DNA from: Camelus bactrianus
Lineage: Eukaryota; Chordata; Mammalia; Artiodactyla; Camelidae
Length of the DNA stretch: 64,000 nt
Assembly (NCBI RefSeq): GCF_048773025.1
Contig: NC_133544.1
Coordinates: forward strand, 67,237,501-67,301,500
Direction: 5' to 3'
A model generated the notes under the pieces. The model ran no database searches and was not told the DNA's origin. It saw only the letters and a list, made by a program, of their open reading frames with translations. The number at the start of each line of letters is the position of its first letter. Position 1 is the stretch's first letter. Of this stretch, positions 23,696 through 33,139 are shown one piece after another. The position numbers were made by a program, and so were the translations under genes.

Positions 23696-24485
23696 CTGGA
23701 GCTGACTGGGAGTCGCTGAGAGTTTCTGAGAAGGGAAGTGACATTCTGGGAGCTGTGCACTGTTAACTGAGACCGCGCTGATCAGGAGGATGGGTCGGAG
23801 GGACCTGTTTCAGTTGGGCGGTCTGTCGTCACTGCACTGCTGAACTATGACAGCAGCCTCCCAGCATGTCTTCCAACCAAAACTTCAAAGCTCAGAGAGT
23901 CTAGGCAGGCACAGGAAAATCACTGTGCAAACGAGCCAGTAGACGGCACCGCCTGGCGGCCTCGGGGCTGAGGACAGGACTGGCATGATGGGAAGCGAGG
24001 CAGACCGAGGTGCTGCCGCACCTTCCAGTTTGACAGGGGAGGTCAGAACTTCAGATTCGTCTGTGGAGTGTCTGCATTCCACGTGCTGGCACCTGAACTC
24101 ATGTTTATTTAAACGTCCTGTGGTTGAAGGAAATGCAATTCAAATTTATGTAAACCCTCTGAGGTTGACCACACTGCCGACCACCACTTCGCAGTCTCTT
24201 CCCACGTCATTACCAGAATACTGATGCTGCGTGAATGTCACATGACCAGCAGCGGCAGCTGCTGTAGCTTCTTCCACAAGGATAAGACCCTTTGCCCATA
24301 GTTTTTGAAGAACATTTGGAGACAGACAGATTGGCTGACCGACCAACAAGTCAGTCATCTGACCATCCATCCCTTGTCAAGTCAAAGCAGTTTTTAAGAT
24401 CTGCCTGTATGCTCTGTCATAACAATGTATCTAAGACAACTAGACTGTCAGAATATTTAAGCATTTGTTTCTTATCATAGATAAG

Positions 24486-24507
24486 TTTTGTATCATATGA
24501 TACAAAA
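24486..24507. other. Perfect 22-bp palindrome without spacer
   Basis: The left arm TTTTGTATCAT is followed directly by its exact reverse complement ATGATACAAAA. It is AT-rich and lies in unique intron sequence 235 bp upstream of the camelid SINE. It could be a chance event, a factor site, or the joined ends of a degraded DNA transposon. Confidence 0.4.
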
Positions 24508-24742
24508 GCCACTGACAGCCTTGCCCTCCACAAGTGATGTGGACTCTAATGTCAAGGACATACAGAGAATCTAGCGAGAATTTGCTGGTTTGTATTTTGC
24601 AGGACTGGTTTTTAGCATCGGTGATGTTGTATTCAGGTGAGAGTAAAGGACTTCATATTTTAATGCACCTGAATGGACTTGAATATTTTCCCCAAACCAT
24701 TCTTGATGTCTGAATTTTTACAGCTTAGAGATTAGTCACTTA

Positions 24743-24887
24743 GAGGGAGGGTATAGCTCACTGGTAGAGTGTGTGCTTAGCATGCACAAGGTTCTGGGTT
24801 TAATTCCCAGTACCTCCATTAAAATAGATAGATAGATAGGCCAGCCGGCCTAATTACCTTTCTTGCCAATAAAAAAAGAACATTACT
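24743..24887 (+). mobile_element. Camelid tRNA-derived SINE, full length, with target-site duplication
   Basis: The tRNA-like head has A-box TAGCTCACTGG at 24754-24764 and B-box GGTTTAATTCC at 24797-24807. It is followed by CCAGTACCTCCATTAAAA, a short (GATA)n-like run and an A-rich tail. The 16-bp flanks AGAGATTAGTCACTTA (24727-24742) and AGAGATTAATCACTTA (24888-24903) differ at one base, so this is an L1-mediated insertion. This SINE body is the strongest marker that the genome is camelid. It is not a tRNA gene: the fold is incomplete and the 3' body is SINE. Confidence 0.9.
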
Positions 24888-24904
24888 AGAGATTAATCAC
24901 TTAC

Positions 24905-25100
24905 AATTATTTGTTCATTCATTAACTTAGTATTTATGGGTCACTTAGTGTGTGCAGTTTTACTGTGCAAAATGCTAAGGAAAACAGTGAAGTCTTCTCT
25001 CCTATTTTTGAGAAGCTCCCATTCAGTGTAAAAGGCAGGTTCATAAAAACAATCACAGCACAGGGAAACAGACGACCTTGGCAGGAGGCGTCAGCTATAT
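24905..25100 (-). repeat. L2/MIR-like fragment, antisense
   Basis: TTTGTTCATTCATTAACTTA then TATTTATGGGTCACTTAGTG and TGAGAAGCTCCCATTCAGTG follow the reversed order of an L2 3' end. It is diverged. Confidence 0.6.
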
Positions 25101-25339
25101 CCCACCAGCTTTACCTTTCTCTATGTAATAAATGTACCTCAGGATAGGAAAAGGTGGGAAGACGTTCCATTTTATTAATAAAGCGACTCTAAGTGTCCTA
25201 GAAAGTCTTAGACAGGACCAACTACATACTTACAGGGCTCCTTGTTCATATAGTAAGACTTTCAGGACAGCGATTGGAGTGTGTTAAACTAAGGCGCCTC
25301 GTGCAGCTGTGCGGGTTACGAGCCCGGGCTGCCTCGTGG

Positions 25340-25510
25340 GCTCAGCATCAGCAAGAAATTCAAGTGAGCAGTGTTTTAGTAAAGGGTGTAGTTGCTGTTC
25401 CGTTGGTTTGTTCATAGCATGTGTATGCATGCCAGCTGCTGTCTCAAGGGCTAGGAACACAGCAGTAAAAATGACAGCCACCATCTCTACCCTCTTGTAT
25501 CTTACTGTCT
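25340..25510 (-). repeat. L2 3' fragment, antisense
   Basis: CAGCTGCTGTCTCAAGGGCT, then AGGAACACAGCAGTAAAAAT and TCTACCCTCTTGTATCTTAC match reversed L2. No gene is present; the short frames here are products of the repeat. Confidence 0.55.
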
Positions 25511-25609
25511 GAGAGGTTTGCATGTGATAATATTCATTATCTGGTCCACTTATGTTTTAACTGCATTCTGAGGAAAGCATTTAAATGGCCAGTGAATCTT
25601 ACTTTTTCT

Positions 25610-25765
25610 TTATACTTTTAAATATACAGTATCGGTTGAGTATATAATTTCCATCTATAAATACATAATACATCATTTTAATATTATAATTTATAATATA
25701 TAATATATTAGTACATAATGTATAATTTTATTATACATAATATATAATTTTCCTACAAGGAACAA
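25610..25765. repeat. AT-rich low-complexity tract
   Basis: About 150 bases consist almost only of A and T, with repeated TATAAT/ATAATA motifs. No element is recognisable inside. Confidence 0.8.
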
Positions 25766-26204
25766 GTGTTCTTTTGGTTATGAGAAAAACGAGGTTGATA
25801 AATATACTTAGAAGTTCTATAATATTTGAAATTTAAATTTTATTTATAATACTTACCTCCAAGAACCTTGGAAAAAAATATGAGGAAGTAGATGCAATCT
25901 TTGAAGTTTAATCATTTCTTTTATTTATTTGGCTGAAAAATTTGTGTCATGCCTGCATCAAAGTGTAGCTTCTGGTTATGACTCTTAAAATTTGTGTTCA
26001 GATCAGAAAAACTGAGCTGAGCTCCTTGGTTTGCTAAGTCTTGGAATAATAGCATTAGTTGATTCCGTTTTCTTTCAGGGCGCACCTAAATGATATTACT
26101 GCAAGACAGTAATTAGCTGATAGCTCCATTTGTTTTATTTGTAGTGAAAAACTATTGCCCTGCATTCTTAAGGAATTCCTTCATCTCTGTGATGGAGATT
26201 CCAT

Positions 26205-26410
26205 AACAGTTTTCCTTTATTGACCACTTGCTATGTGTCAGGTGTACTAGATGTTTTATTAGATGTATTAATCCACTTAGTCCTCACAACAATACCATGT
26301 GGTTAGTATTGTATGTATCATAACATTTTATACATAAGGAAACCGAAGTTTAGAAAAGTTGATTAACCTGCTCCAAGTCTGATAACAAGAGTCAAGCTTC
26401 GCTGGTGCTG
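26205..26410 (-). repeat. MIR SINE, antisense
   Basis: TTATTGACCACTTGCTATGT, GTCCTCACAACAATACCATG, TATACATAAGGAAACCGAAG and a diverged 'ttaacctgctccaagtc' follow the MIR order on the - strand. Confidence 0.8.
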
Positions 26411-27546
26411 AAGCTGCTTGCCACCAAGCTATGCCTTCTCCCGATCTTTTATGATTTGCAAGCATGCCCTGTGAAAGGGAGACAATAATTGAATGAGAAC
26501 ATTTAGAGGGGAGCAGGATGGAGTCACCGAGATCAGAATTGTCCTGCGAAGTCTGCGGTGTGCATGCCAGCCTGTAGTGCGCCGAGCAGCCACTGACCAA
26601 GGACGAAAAGGTTAGCAGTGAAGACCGGACCTTAAGTTGGCTCGCAGCCTCCCTGCCTTCACATCCCCAACCAACATCACCCCAGATACTGAGAGAACGT
26701 GGAAAGTGATTGAGAAATTCGGGAATTGGGGGAGGCATTGCGGTGCCAGGAGAATAGTACAAGACCGACTCCGAAAGAAGAGACCAGAATTCAAAGGTGA
26801 AAAGGAACTACTTAAGCAAAAGATGACCCCCAAAAGTTCCCTAATAGTTAGGGAGCTCAGAGAGAAATAGTCATTCTAAACCATTCCACTGGCATTAAAA
26901 TTAAAGTGTCACTAATAGGTGCTCCCTTTGACAACAAACCTCGCTGGAGAGAAGCCAGTAAGAGTAGATGCTACAAGCTGGGGCCTCATTGACGACACCA
27001 TCGTCTTGTCTGCAAATCCCTCGGTGGTCAGTCTCCAGTGTAGTCTGACCTTGATTTGATCCTTCTGTGCATTCTTTACTTGTGTGGGTGTCGTCAGAGA
27101 TGCTGCTGCAAACAGACAAGTTGAGTAGGCAATGTGGTGTGTACACACAGACCTGTGCCAGTGCTGAGAAGTGCCCGCTCTCACGGCAGCTTTGCAGATG
27201 TATTTCTTGGCTGTATAAATCATTGCTCATCTTTGTCTCATTTTTCTTTCTTTTCTGGCGCACAAGTCAGCACGTTAAATTGATTTAACTAACTTGTGCA
27301 TGTGAGCAGGGAGATTGGATTACTAAGCATGTGTTTCAAGCAAATTGTGCAAAATTTCCTAAGTAAAGAGCTAAGGTGCTCAGCCACTTCAATATTAAGC
27401 AAGTGTGTGATTAATATTGAGTGAAAGATTTTTATCTGAGGCCCTGAAGAAAAAGCATGTTCATTTTTTTAGTGTCTCATTTGGTGGGTCTTTAGTGTTT
27501 TTTAGATATTTTTGAAGAAATTTTTAGAATAAAGGAACATACTAAG

Positions 27547-27922
27547 AAGTCAGAGAAAGACCGATATCATATGATATCACTTATATGTGGAATCTAAAAA
27601 AAATAATGATACAAATGAACTTATTTACAAAACAGAAAGAGACTCACAGACATAGAAAACAAATTTATGGTTCCTAAAAGGGAAAGAGGGGCAGTAAATT
27701 AGGAGTTTAGGATTAGCAGATACAAGCTATTGTGTATAAAACAGATAAACAAGGTTGTACTATATAGCACAGGGGACTACATTCAATATCATGTAATAGC
27801 CTATAATGAAAAAGAATATTAAAAAGAATATGTATATTTATATGTATGACTGAATCACTATGCTGCACACCAGAAACTAACACAACATTGTAAATCAACT
27901 AAACTTCAATTAAAAAAAAATG
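27547..27922 (+). mobile_element. L1 3' end, 5'-truncated, with target-site duplication
   Basis: L1 3' UTR text begins within ATATGATATCACTTATATGT and continues through AGACTCACAGACATAGAAAA and ACTATATAGCACAGGGGACT. It ends with CAACATTGTAAATCAACTAA and an A tail. Flanks AAGGAACATACTAAG (about 27532-27546) and AAGAAACATACTCAG (27923-27937) are an aged 15-bp duplication. Confidence 0.85.
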
Positions 27923-28264
27923 AAGAAACATACTCAGGATACTGTAACACCCATGTTCCCATCACCTAGAATTAACTGTTAGCATTTTGCCACATATTCT
28001 TTAAGATTTTACAATTAAAGAATGAAGTATCATAGATAAAAGTGAAATTCTATTTGACATACTGCCTCCCAGTGCCATTATCTTCTTCTGTTATTCTAGT
28101 GATCACCTCTATCATGAACACTAGTATCTTTCCAGTCTGCATATAAATACAAATAGATGTTTACATGTATGTTTACATATACGGTGCAGGCATCCGTGAA
28201 CAGTATTGTTTCGTGGGCACTGTTCCCCGACATATGTACAAGGTAGCATATTTCCCGCACAGTA

Positions 28265-28460
28265 ACAATAGTAGTGAAGTGTATTGAATGATTACACTGT
28301 GTCTAGAGCGGCAGCAGTCCCTTCATTGACTCTACATAACCTACAGTGTTGTTATTATCCCCTTTTTTAGGTGCACAGAGAGGTCACTCGTTCAGGGTCA
28401 CACAGCTACTAAGTAGTGGGGCTGAGAATTAATCCCAGTCAGGCTCTGGACCCTGAGCAC
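28265..28460 (-). repeat. MIR SINE, antisense
   Basis: The + strand shows TTATTATCCCCTTTTTTAGG, GAGAGGTCACTCGTTCAGGG and TCACACAGCTACTAAGTAGT, the reversed MIR core. Confidence 0.8.
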
Positions 28461-28589
28461 TTGACTGCCAGGCTAGATGGCCTCTTCACTCTGTCACTCT
28501 GCAGAATTTGTTACTCTTTCAGTGTCATGTTTCTGATACCCACAGTTGTTGAGTTCATAGAAGCAGTTTATTCCTTTTCATGGTTAAAT

Positions 28590-28765
28590 GAATTCAATGA
28601 ATATGCTCTGTAAACAACATTGGATGGTGCTTAACAGCTATAAAATGGAAATAGTGAAAGTCTCTATCTAACAGGTGGTCGTGCAAATTACATGGTTTAA
28701 TTCCAATGAAGCAGGTAGAACAGTACCTGGCATGGATGTGCACGTGGTGAATGTTAGCTATTACT
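28590..28765 (+). repeat. MIR SINE 3' half
   Basis: TATAAAATGGAAATAGTGAA is followed by GAACAGTACCTGGCATGGAT and GTGAATGTTAGCTATTAC, the MIR 3' half in forward order. Confidence 0.7.
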
Positions 28766-29144
28766 GTTTCCTGTCATCATCCATCTATTGTCCTATCGAA
28801 CCTGATAATTCGGTTGTTTCTAGTTTTCCATGATTGCGTATGTTGCCACTGTGAATGTGACCCAGTGAAAGCCCTGTGTCTAATTATAAACGTTTCTTTT
28901 GGGTGTCTCCCTAGAAGAAGAACTGATAGCTCACAGAGTATGTGTGTTTTCAGTTTCACTTGACGCTGCCAGAGCCCACTGTGCCGATTCACACGCGCTC
29001 ATGCACTGCTTGGCAGTTCCCATTTCCCCACGTCCACAATAATAGCTGATAACTGTCTGACTACTAGATTTGCTGATCTGATGGATGAGAAGTACCATGC
29101 TGCTGAACTGATGAGATGGATAAGAAATAATATCTTCTTGTGGA

Positions 29145-30110
29145 CTTGGATTTTTTGTAACAGCCTTATTGAGATGCAGTTCACATACTGTAAAATTTAC
29201 CCTTTGTGTACAATTCAGTGGGTTTCAGTATATTCTTAAGTATGGGCAGCCGTCACTGTTCCCTAGTTTTAGCAGAAACCCGTGACCCATCGGAAGTCAC
29301 TCCCTCTTCAACCCTGTCCCCAGCCCCTGGCATTGCTGATCTACTTTGTGTCTTTGTGGATCTGTCTACTCTGGACATTTCACATAAATGGAAGCACATA
29401 ATATGTGGATTTTTTCATCTACATTAATGTTTTTGAGGTTCATCCACATTGTAGTATATATCAGCAGTTCTTTCCTTTTTACAGTCCAGTAATATTCCAT
29501 TGTGTTAATATACCCCATTTTGTTTATCCACTTATCAGCTGATACAAATTTGAGCTGTTTCTACTCTGAGCTATTATGAACAGCTGGCTACTATGAATAG
29601 CTGCTATAAACATTCATATGTAAATTTTTATATGGACATACATTTTCGTGGTCTTGACTACGCATTTATTTATAGACCTAGCAGTGGAACTGCTGGGTCA
29701 TATGGCAGTTATGTTTAACATTTTGAAAAACTACCAAACTGTTTTCCAGAGTGACTGTACCATTCTCCGGTCCCGTCAGCAATGTATGAGGATTCCAGTT
29801 TCTTCACATCCTCACCTCCAAACCTGTTACTGCCTCTCTTTTTCATTCTAGCCATCCTAGTGGCTGTGAAGTGGTATCTCACTGTGGTTTTGCTTTGTAT
29901 TTCTCTGATAACTGGTGTGCTGGTGGGTCACTTGTATGTCTTTGGAAAAATGTCTATTCTGACCCTTTGCCTGTTTTTACACTGGGTTTTGTCTTTCTCT
30001 TTGAGTCGTAAGAGTTATTCACGTGTTCTGAATACGAGTCCTTTATCAGATATATAATTTACAAATGTTTTTTCCCATCTGTGGGTTGTCTTTTCACTCT
30101 CTTGATGTGA
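29145..30110 (-). mobile_element. Old L1, antisense, 3' UTR and end of ORF2
   Basis: The + strand starts TTTTTTGTAACAGCCTTATT and carries GTAAAATTTACCCTTTGTGT and ACTCTGGACATTTCACATAA. It then gives AGTGGAACTGCTGGGTCATA and ATGTCTATTCTGACCCTTTG, which is the reverse of the last part of L1 ORF2. The copy is about 960 bp, 5'-truncated and much diverged (L1M-type). Confidence 0.8.
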
Positions 30111-30534
30111 ATTGGTGAATTTTAATATCTGTAGTTTTCATATGTTTCCCCCAAAATTCGATTTTCAAAATTGTCTTCATTTTATCTGCTGAGTGGATCA
30201 CAAGCCAGAAAGCCTTGAAGTATGCACTGAAAGTGAAGTGAGTACAACTAGTATTCCGTAGATCAGAAACTCCATCACTGGTCTCAAAAGCGTAGGCTCC
30301 CCAGAGACATGTAGTGAGCCCCTCCGCCAGTGAAGGGAGTTCCATTTTGATAACCCAGAAGAGACACCTTTGCAGAGTTTGAACTTAATGAAAAGCACTG
30401 AAAACCATCCCTTATGTCTTCAAACTGCCGGTTGATTGATTCAACAGCATTTGGGTTTCTGTTTAACCTGACCTCTTCCTTTTTCTTCCTTTCTTTTCCT
30501 CCTCTCCCCTCCCCCTTCCCCAACCTGATTTCAG

Positions 30535-30619
30535 GTTGAAAATGGCTCAGGAATCAGTCAGCAAGTTAACATCAGAGAAGAAAGTAGAGACGAAGAAAAT
30601 CAACCCCACGGCTAGTCTG
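30535..30619 (+). CDS. FMN1: FMN1 coding exon, post-FH2 tail (85 bp)
   Basis: A long pyrimidine tract ending TGATTTCAG precedes the exon and GTGAGATG follows it. The first G completes Arg with AG of the previous exon. Then 28 codons read [20 protein letters not shown] and KINPTASL, ending in phase 0. In the FMN family this lysine-rich tail just after FH2 binds the KIND domain of Spire proteins, coupling two actin nucleators; it also helps FH2 processivity. The lysine pairs (EKK, TKK) and KINP are the likely contact region. Lies 22 kb downstream of the previous exon and 2.2 kb upstream of the last. Assignment rests on phase, splice sites and family recognition. Confidence 0.93.
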
Positions 30620-32816
30620 GTGAGATGCATGTTTCGTCACAACCTCAAGGGTTTTCATTATCACTGAGGTGCACCCAGGAGTGGGTCTGAATTAAAGGAT
30701 AAAACTCAGAGGAATGAGTAGTATCTGGGTTCTCAGTTCCCGTCCCAGGGAAGCATATGGTAAGAAAGAACACGGGGGATGACGGAGTGAGGAACGAAAC
30801 ACAGCTTCATGTGTTCTCCCAGCAAATTGGAATAAGGTCATTTCCTGATAAACCAGGTGTAGTCACTTGCCATTTCACACCCTTCCACGTCATGAGCCCC
30901 CCGATCTCAAATCACCGTTCTGAAATGTTTGGGCATTTTCACCTTCATCAGTCCCTTTTCTCTGTTAAAGAAAGGGACGGGGACAATGCTCCTTCGATAG
31001 CTGGTCAAATGGAGGTGCAGGAAGATACAGCCTACCTCACTAGCATCACTTCACAAATGGATAGCAGAAACCAGAACCAGATCCTGGGTCCCCTGACGTC
31101 TCTCCCTGGGTTTGACACTTGCAGGCTAGTCAGTCTTCCTTGCTGCGAGGGGAAGCTCTCCTCCACAGTCCTGTTTTCAGTAAGGATTGCAAGGACTCTC
31201 CATGTTGCAGTAGAAATCCTGAATGGTTAGGAACCCAAGGTGTACAGGTTCAAATCCCAGCTTAGCCACTTACTAGTTATGAAGCCTTAGTGAAGTTACT
31301 GGGCTTCTTCATTCTTCACTAGTACTTTTTTGCCAGCTGCTTTAAATCCTTCGACAATCTAAGTGGTGTATAAATTCTCAAGTGAGATTATTTCTGTTGA
31401 TTGTCTGAGACATTCTCCTGACAGCCCCATCAGCAGCTAAAGGAAGGTTGAGTGAGGTCGATGAGTGAGAAATGGGAAAGTCGGGGCCATACAGCCTGGT
31501 TAGGGACAGCCACAGTCAGCACGCAGCGCTCCGACAGAATGGACACATCTCTGTGCTCATTTGACAGTGTATTCATCACCCTCACTTGTATGATTTTTGG
31601 TGGCAGTGGGCTCAAACTCTGATTTTTGTCGTCCTCCCTCATTGGCCACTACTCCTTTCCCCGGGCCTCTGGGCTAACTTTTACAGCCAGACCTTATTTC
31701 CAGGGGCAGAGAGGATGGACTCAGCCCTGTGGACAAAGGGGAAGCTGTGAGTTGACCGGGGCGTGCTCTTACAGGTGCTGCCTCCGCGGTGCGCAGGCTC
31801 CTGGTTGTGATCTTTGACTTGTTGGGGTTGTTTCTTTTGTTGCCAGTTTGTTTTGGTGGAAATTAGGGAGGAGCTTATAAACTGATTCCTGATTCAATTT
31901 CACAAGTCAGGGATGGGATCCAAACTCAGGATGGGTGTTTAAAAATTATCTTGAGTTTACATCCAGGCCAATTTTGTAATTCTCTGCACTGTCACATCTC
32001 ATAGCTCACAAGCAGCTGAGAACTTATTCTCAAAGGGCTCCTCTCTGCACCTGCTCTTTCCAAAGGAATGCACTTGTCCCATTTCTTTTTTAGCCTTCCT
32101 TCTGTCCACCTTGAAGAACAGACAGTCTCATTCTTACGATGCTTAATATATTTACTTCTCTAAAGTCGTAGAAACAGCAAGAGTCCATTTTTCTGCTTTG
32201 TGTACTCTTGTTTATCTCACCAGCAGACTTACATGCCCTTCTGCATTAGAAGGCTGTCCCTGGGGAGGAAGCTCAGGAAGAGCAGAGCAGAACATCCTTG
32301 GCAAGACGGGAGCTTCTGCCATTCAGCATAGACGAAATCGTGTCATTTTCCGTTTTGCCCAGCCTTTGTTCAGTTCTGCCAAGTTGGTTATAGGTGGCCA
32401 CAGTCAACTTGGAAAGAGTGGTTTTTCATATCTAGACTCCCTAGGAACTATTTCTTGAGCATTCCCTAATGAGAGGAGTCTGAGTAACACCACAAAGTTG
32501 GGAACTTTATTGCAGAAAACGAGAACAGAATGGAGCAGACTAGCATTGTAAAGGCTGGTGTTTTCGATGGATATAGTTGGTTGACTAGCTGGTTGTTCAT
32601 GTGGTTTGTTTGGTTTGGGGAGAGTAAGATTGGAAGGGGTAGGAAACAGGGTTTCAGGAAAAAAAGGATAGAGATTCTCTCATTTCTAGGGCATGTGGTA
32701 CAATTCTCTTCAGTATTCTAGACTAACACTTGAGAAATGTATCAAAATTTGAAAAAGGTGAAAATTTAGACAAAGGAAGAATAATACACTCCATTTTTTT
32801 TTTTCTCAAACAACAG
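30620..32816 (+). other. FMN1: FMN1 last intron, 2.2 kb
   Basis: Begins GTGAGATG. It ends TTTTTTTTTTCTCAAACAACAG, a polypyrimidine run set 10 bases back from the acceptor. One MIR fragment is visible at 31215-31325. A 157-codon open frame at 30757-31230 shows no known protein and is probably chance. No other exon is seen. Confidence 0.8.
31215..31325 (+). repeat. MIR SINE 5' half
   Basis: TTCAAATCCCAGCTTAGCCA then CTTACTAGTTATGAAGCCTT and AGTGAAGTTACTGGGC follow MIR in forward order. Confidence 0.75.
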
Positions 32817-32861
32817 AAAGAAAGACTGCGTCAGAAGGAAGCCAGCGTGAGCTCCAGCTAA
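32817..32861 (+). CDS. FMN1: FMN1 last coding exon, C-terminus and stop (45 bp coding)
   Basis: The acceptor is CAAACAACAG at 32807-32816. The preceding exon ends on a whole codon, so the frame starts at once: KERLRQKEASVSSS, then TAA at 32859-32861. Together with the end of the previous exon this makes [17 protein letters not shown], the basic C-terminal FSI-type end that binds Spire in FMN proteins. My memory of human FMN1 has the same residues up to EASV followed by a slightly different last few, so the SSS ending may be a lineage change. The exon continues into the 3' UTR. Confidence 0.92.
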   Translation, partial: KERLRQKEASVSSS

Positions 32862-33133
32862 AACAGAGGCACAGAGAAATGACGATGGCGAGACAGAGGA
32901 CCTCGCGTGGTCCTTTGTAACACCAGTGCTACAGGAAGTTCTTGAAAGATATGTTACTAATATGTGTCTTTTGCTCCCATTTCTGAGGTCATCGGCAGTG
33001 AGCACCTCGTGCCTTCTTAAGGAAGCCCCTTGTTAAACCATAAGAACAGTGAAAATCTGCTGATGGAAACATTGCAGGATTTTGGGGAACTGTTTGTTGT
33101 AGAGGTCCAAAGTCCACTCTGTTATAAGACCAG

Positions 33134-33139
33134 AATAAA
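33134..33139 (+). promoter_or_regulatory. FMN1: Possible proximal poly(A) signal AATAAA
   Basis: AATAAA lies 273 bases after the stop. A long T run at 33160-33174 follows, which could act as a U-rich downstream element. It would give a short 3' UTR isoform. Use is unproven. Confidence 0.35.

Larger units (their letters stand above)
8251..30534 (+). other. FMN1: FMN1 intron, 22.3 kb, candidate GREM1 regulatory territory
   Basis: Bounded by GTAAGG and a strong polypyrimidine tract ending TTTCAG. The repeats listed separately make up roughly a fifth of it (L1 3' ends, MIR, L2, hAT elements, one camelid SINE). Long unique blocks remain, mainly 8260-11350, 11600-13400, 16370-19180, 20350-23250 and 26420-27530. 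No further in-frame exon was found. In mouse, the 3' introns of this gene are established to carry limb enhancers acting on Grem1. Whether the same elements lie here is inference. Confidence 0.8.

Noticed and set aside
24743-24830. A possible tRNA gene with A- and B-boxes
   Set aside because: The boxes belong to a camelid SINE with its typical body, tail and target duplication. A full cloverleaf is not formed.
30757-31230. A 157-codon open frame in the last FMN1 intron
   Set aside because: It has no recognisable family and ends just inside a MIR fragment. It has no phase-compatible splice link to the FMN1 frame.
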